Shown: in pieces, positions 6,433 through 7,521 of the stretch
Position numbering within the stretch: the stretch's first letter is position 1
How the letters are laid out: each line of letters begins with the position of its first letter
Assembly (NCBI GenBank): GCA_946626395.1
Contig: CAMOUF010000027.1
Span: forward strand, 1-7,521
From: an uncultured Clostridia bacterium
Lineage (GTDB): Bacteria > Bacillota > Clostridia > Christensenellales > Aristaeellaceae
Length of the DNA: 7,521 bases
Direction: 5' to 3'
The notes under the pieces: generated by a model
Seen by the model: only the letters and a program-made list of their open reading frames with translations
Database searches by the model: none
What the model was told of the DNA's origin: nothing
Position numbers and translations under genes: made by a program

Positions 6433-6449
6433 ACAATCTGAATACAATC
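6433..6449. promoter_or_regulatory. Direct repeat ACAATC/ACAATC between the divergent promoters, possible AraC site
   Basis: ACAATCTG (6433-6440) and ACAATCCT (6444-6451) repeat with an 11-base period, one helical turn, inside the 32 bases separating the two -35 boxes. AraC-type proteins contact successive major grooves on one DNA face through their two HTH motifs, so placement and spacing suit the neighbouring regulator. Binding is inferred. Confidence 0.35.
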
Positions 6450-6455
6450 CTGCCA

Positions 6456-6484
6456 TTGACAGCGGCAGGCCGGCGGGGTATAAT
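6456..6484 (+). promoter_or_regulatory. Perfect-consensus sigma-A promoter for the leader and binding-protein gene
   Basis: TTGACA (6456-6461), a 17-base spacer and TATAAT (6479-6484): both hexamers are 6/6. The predicted start is near 6490-6492, giving a leader of about 215 bases before the binding-protein ATG. Such a strong promoter suits control at a later step, such as attenuation. Confidence 0.9.
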
Positions 6485-6492
6485 TTCATCAA

Positions 6493-6509
6493 CCTACATG
6501 AACTGTAGG
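6493..6509 (+). promoter_or_regulatory. 5'-terminal hairpin of the leader RNA
   Basis: CCTACA (6493-6498) pairs perfectly with TGTAGG (6504-6509) around TGAAC, starting within two or three bases of the predicted transcript start. It may protect the RNA end. It precedes the leader ORF ribosome binding site (AAAGGAGG, 6516-6523). Confidence 0.5.
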
Positions 6510-6531
6510 AAATCGAAAGGAGGCGGACGGC

Positions 6532-6597
6532 ATGACCCGTGAATGGCTGATGATGTGTAGCTGTACGGCCCGTCTGTCCTCAACGATGGGTTTTTGA
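6532..6597 (+). CDS. 21-residue leader peptide with Met-Met-Cys-Ser-Cys run
   Basis: A short ORF begins MTREWLMMCSCTARL and stops with TGA at 6595-6597. The ribosome binding site AAAGGAGG (6516-6523) lies 8 bases upstream and is the best in the window. The ORF sits between a consensus promoter and an intrinsic terminator, and its codons 13-16 overlap one strand of the 11-bp helix that reaches the terminator loop. Cysteine codons are 9 and 11 (both TGT), Met codons 7 and 8, Trp codon 5. The downstream gene is a CjaA-like, probably cysteine-binding, transporter component. The likely role is to sense charged tRNA-Cys, or possibly Met or Trp, through ribosome progress (inference). ACGG (6527-6530) and CCGT (6537-6540) could fold the start codon into a loop. 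The peptide itself need not have a function. Confidence 0.68.
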   Translation: MTREWLMMCSCTARLSSTMGF

Positions 6598-6640
6598 CGC
6601 AGCCCAAAAACAGGCGCTCAAAAGCGGAGGGACAGACGGG
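6569..6640 (+). promoter_or_regulatory. Candidate antiterminator (or pseudoknot) helix in the leader RNA
   Basis: CCCGTCTGTCC (6569-6579) pairs perfectly over 11 bp with GGACAGACGGG (6630-6640), plus one G-T pair (6580/6629). The enclosed 50 bases hold a 6-bp hairpin (GTTTTT 6590-6595 with AAAAAC 6606-6611) and a 4-bp hairpin (CGCT 6615-6618 with AGCG 6623-6626) that ties up part of the terminator 5' arm. The downstream strand covers the inner part of the terminator hairpin, so full forms of both exclude each other; the terminator core could still form, as a pseudoknot. GACGG (6526-6530), beside the ribosome binding site, can instead pair with CCGTC (6570-6574). Confidence 0.6.
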
Positions 6641-6660
6641 AGTTCTGCTCTCCGCTTTTT
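6620..6660 (+). terminator. Intrinsic terminator in the leader, upstream of the binding-protein gene
   Basis: AAAAGCGGAG (6620-6629) pairs perfectly with CTCCGCTTTT (6650-6659). The stem continues inward through G6630-T6649, G6631-C6648, a bulged A and CAGA/TCTG (6633-6636/6644-6647) to a 7-base loop. A T-run (6656-6660) closes it. No full gene precedes it after the promoter, only the leader ORF, which is the layout of an attenuator. Confidence 0.82.
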
Positions 6661-6705
6661 CTGTGGCTGCAAAAGATCAAAATCAAAAAAATGGAGGATA
6701 TGAAA

Positions 6706-7521
6706 ATGAAACGGTTTACAACTCTTCTGGCCCTGGTTTTGGTTCTTTCTCTTTCCCTTTCTTCCCTGGCCCTGGCGGATTCCAAGGCCCGCACCCTGGA
6801 CGAGATCAAGGCCAGCGGCGAGCTGGTGATCGGCGTGTTTTCGGACAAGAAGCCCTTTGGCTACGTGGATGAGAACGGCGAGTATCAGGGCTACGACGTG
6901 TATCTGGCCCGTCGGCTGGCGGAGGATCTGGGCGTGAAGCTGAAGCTGGTGCCCGTGGACGCCCCCAACCGGGTGGAATATCTGACCAGCGCCAAGGTGG
7001 ATATTATCCTGGCCAACTTTACCGTCACCCCCGAACGGGCGGAAGTGGTGGATTTCGCGCTGCCCTACATGAAGGTGGCCCTGGGCGTGGTTTCCCCGGA
7101 CAGCGCCCTGATTACCGACGTGGCTCAGCTGGCAGGCAAAAAGCTGATCGTCAGCAAGGGCACCACCGCGGAAACTTATTTCACCGCCAATCATCCCGAA
7201 GTGACTCTGCAAAAGTATGACACCTACACCGAAACCTTCAACGCCCTGCTGGACGGCCGCGCCGACGCCCTGTCCACCGACAACACCGAGGTGCTGGCCT
7301 GGGCCCTGGAGAACCCCGGCTTTACCGTGGGCATTGAAAGCCTGGGCAGCCTGGACACCATCGCTCCCGCCGTGCAGAAGGGCAATGAAACCCTGCTGGC
7401 CGGCCGCGCCGACCCCCTGTCCACCGACAACACCGAGGTGCGGGCCTGGGCCCGGGAGAGCCCCGGCTTTACCGTGGGCATTGAAAGCCTGGGCAGCCTG
7501 GACCCCATCGCTCCCGCCGTG
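6706..7521 (+). CDS. Polar amino-acid (probably cysteine) ABC transporter substrate-binding protein, 3' end cut
   Basis: 272 residues are visible; the gene runs off the window. It is a type II periplasmic-binding-fold receptor for an amino-acid ABC importer (SBP_bac_3 family). GGAGG (6693-6697) lies 8 bases before the ATG at 6706 and only two before an in-frame ATG at 6700, so 6706 is preferred. A Sec signal peptide (residues 1-24, cut after LALA) lacks a lipobox cysteine. The mature part has LVIGVFSDKKPFGYVDENG (40-58), APNRVEYL (86-93), VDIILANFTVTPERAEVVDF (98-117), YMKVALGV (121-128), KGTTAETYF (151-159) and DNTEVLAW (192-199). From memory these align closely with CjaA of Campylobacter jejuni, which binds cysteine; the specificity call rests on that. 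Residues 181-229 repeat as 230-272, probably an artefact, so the true sequence likely diverges after about residue 231. Control is probably through the leader attenuator. Confidence 0.85.
   Translation, partial: MKRFTTLLALVLVLSLSLSSLALADSKARTLDEIKASGELVIGVFSDKKPFGYVDENGEYQGYDVYLARRLAEDLGVKLKLVPVDAPNRVEYLTSAKVDIILANFTVTPERAEVVDFALPYMKVALGVVSPDSALITDVAQLAGKKLIVSKGTTAETYFTANHPEVTLQKYDTYTETFNALLDGRADALSTDNTEVLAWALENPGFTVGIESLGSLDTIAPAVQKGNETLLAGRADPLSTDNTEVRAWARESPGFTVGIESLGSLDPIAPAV
7246..7521 (+). repeat. 147-base in-frame tandem duplication within the binding-protein gene
   Basis: 7246-7392 is repeated from 7393 to the window end (129 of 147 bases present). The copies differ at six places (second copy 7400, 7414, 7442, 7454, 7460, 7504). 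Every difference changes an amino acid (D to A, A to P, L to R twice, N to S, T to P) and every new base is C or G. Both copies begin at CCCTGCTGG. The second copy replaces the region where this family normally has its C-terminal helix. Confidence 0.9.

Noticed and set aside
5495..6508. 337-codon plus-strand frame opposite the AraC gene
   Set aside because: Mirror frame of a clearly recognised AraC-family gene; no ribosome binding site or known domain.
6490..6705. T-box or known SAM/lysine/glycine riboswitch
   Set aside because: The T-box core (AGGGTGGNACCGCG) and the conserved cores of these riboswitches were not recognised, and the leader is short for a T-box. A formal Rfam scan was not possible.
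6580..7212. 210-codon minus-strand frame opposite the binding-protein gene
   Set aside because: It would run through the leader terminator and lies antisense to a recognised gene with a good start.

Overview
The window reads as a piece of a GC-rich, anaerobic, Clostridia-like (Bacillota) genome. The reasons are a partial [FeFe]-hydrogenase-type protein, strong AGGAGG-type ribosome binding sites, near-consensus sigma-A promoters, U-tract terminators and repeat-rich spacers. Placement below class level is not possible from the sequence alone. Genes are cut at both ends.

Left part (+ strand): the C-terminal 311 residues of a putative sensory [FeFe]-hydrogenase-like iron-sulfur protein (1-936). 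A 628-base gene-free stretch follows, most of it filled by a nested imperfect inverted repeat (977-1339), then a promoter. Next is an exported parvulin-type peptidyl-prolyl isomerase (1565-2902) with a strong terminator. A GNAT acetyltransferase (2966-3448) begins almost directly after that terminator.

Middle part (- strand): an AraC-family regulator (5456-6343), a FecCD-type permease (4284-5312) and its ATPase (3499-4284) lie in that transcription order. Permease and ATPase overlap by one base. Together they form the membrane and energy parts of an iron-siderophore, heme or cobalamin importer; no binding-protein gene is adjacent. The ATPase gene ends inside a 14-base tandem repeat that supplies its last codons and its stop.

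Right part: back-to-back promoters (6395-6423 on -, 6456-6484 on +) drive the AraC gene leftward and a polar amino-acid binding protein rightward. The binding protein closely resembles the cysteine-binding CjaA type. Its leader of about 215 bases is the most interesting element in the window. It has a perfect-consensus promoter, a 5' hairpin, a 21-codon leader ORF with an ideal ribosome binding site and a Met-Met-Cys-Ser-Cys run, an 11-bp helix between the leader ORF and the terminator loop, and a strong intrinsic terminator before the transporter gene. This fits a cysteine-responsive transcription attenuator (inference).

The last 276 bases contain an in-frame 147-base tandem duplication inside the binding-protein gene. 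It is more likely an assembly artefact at a contig end than biology.
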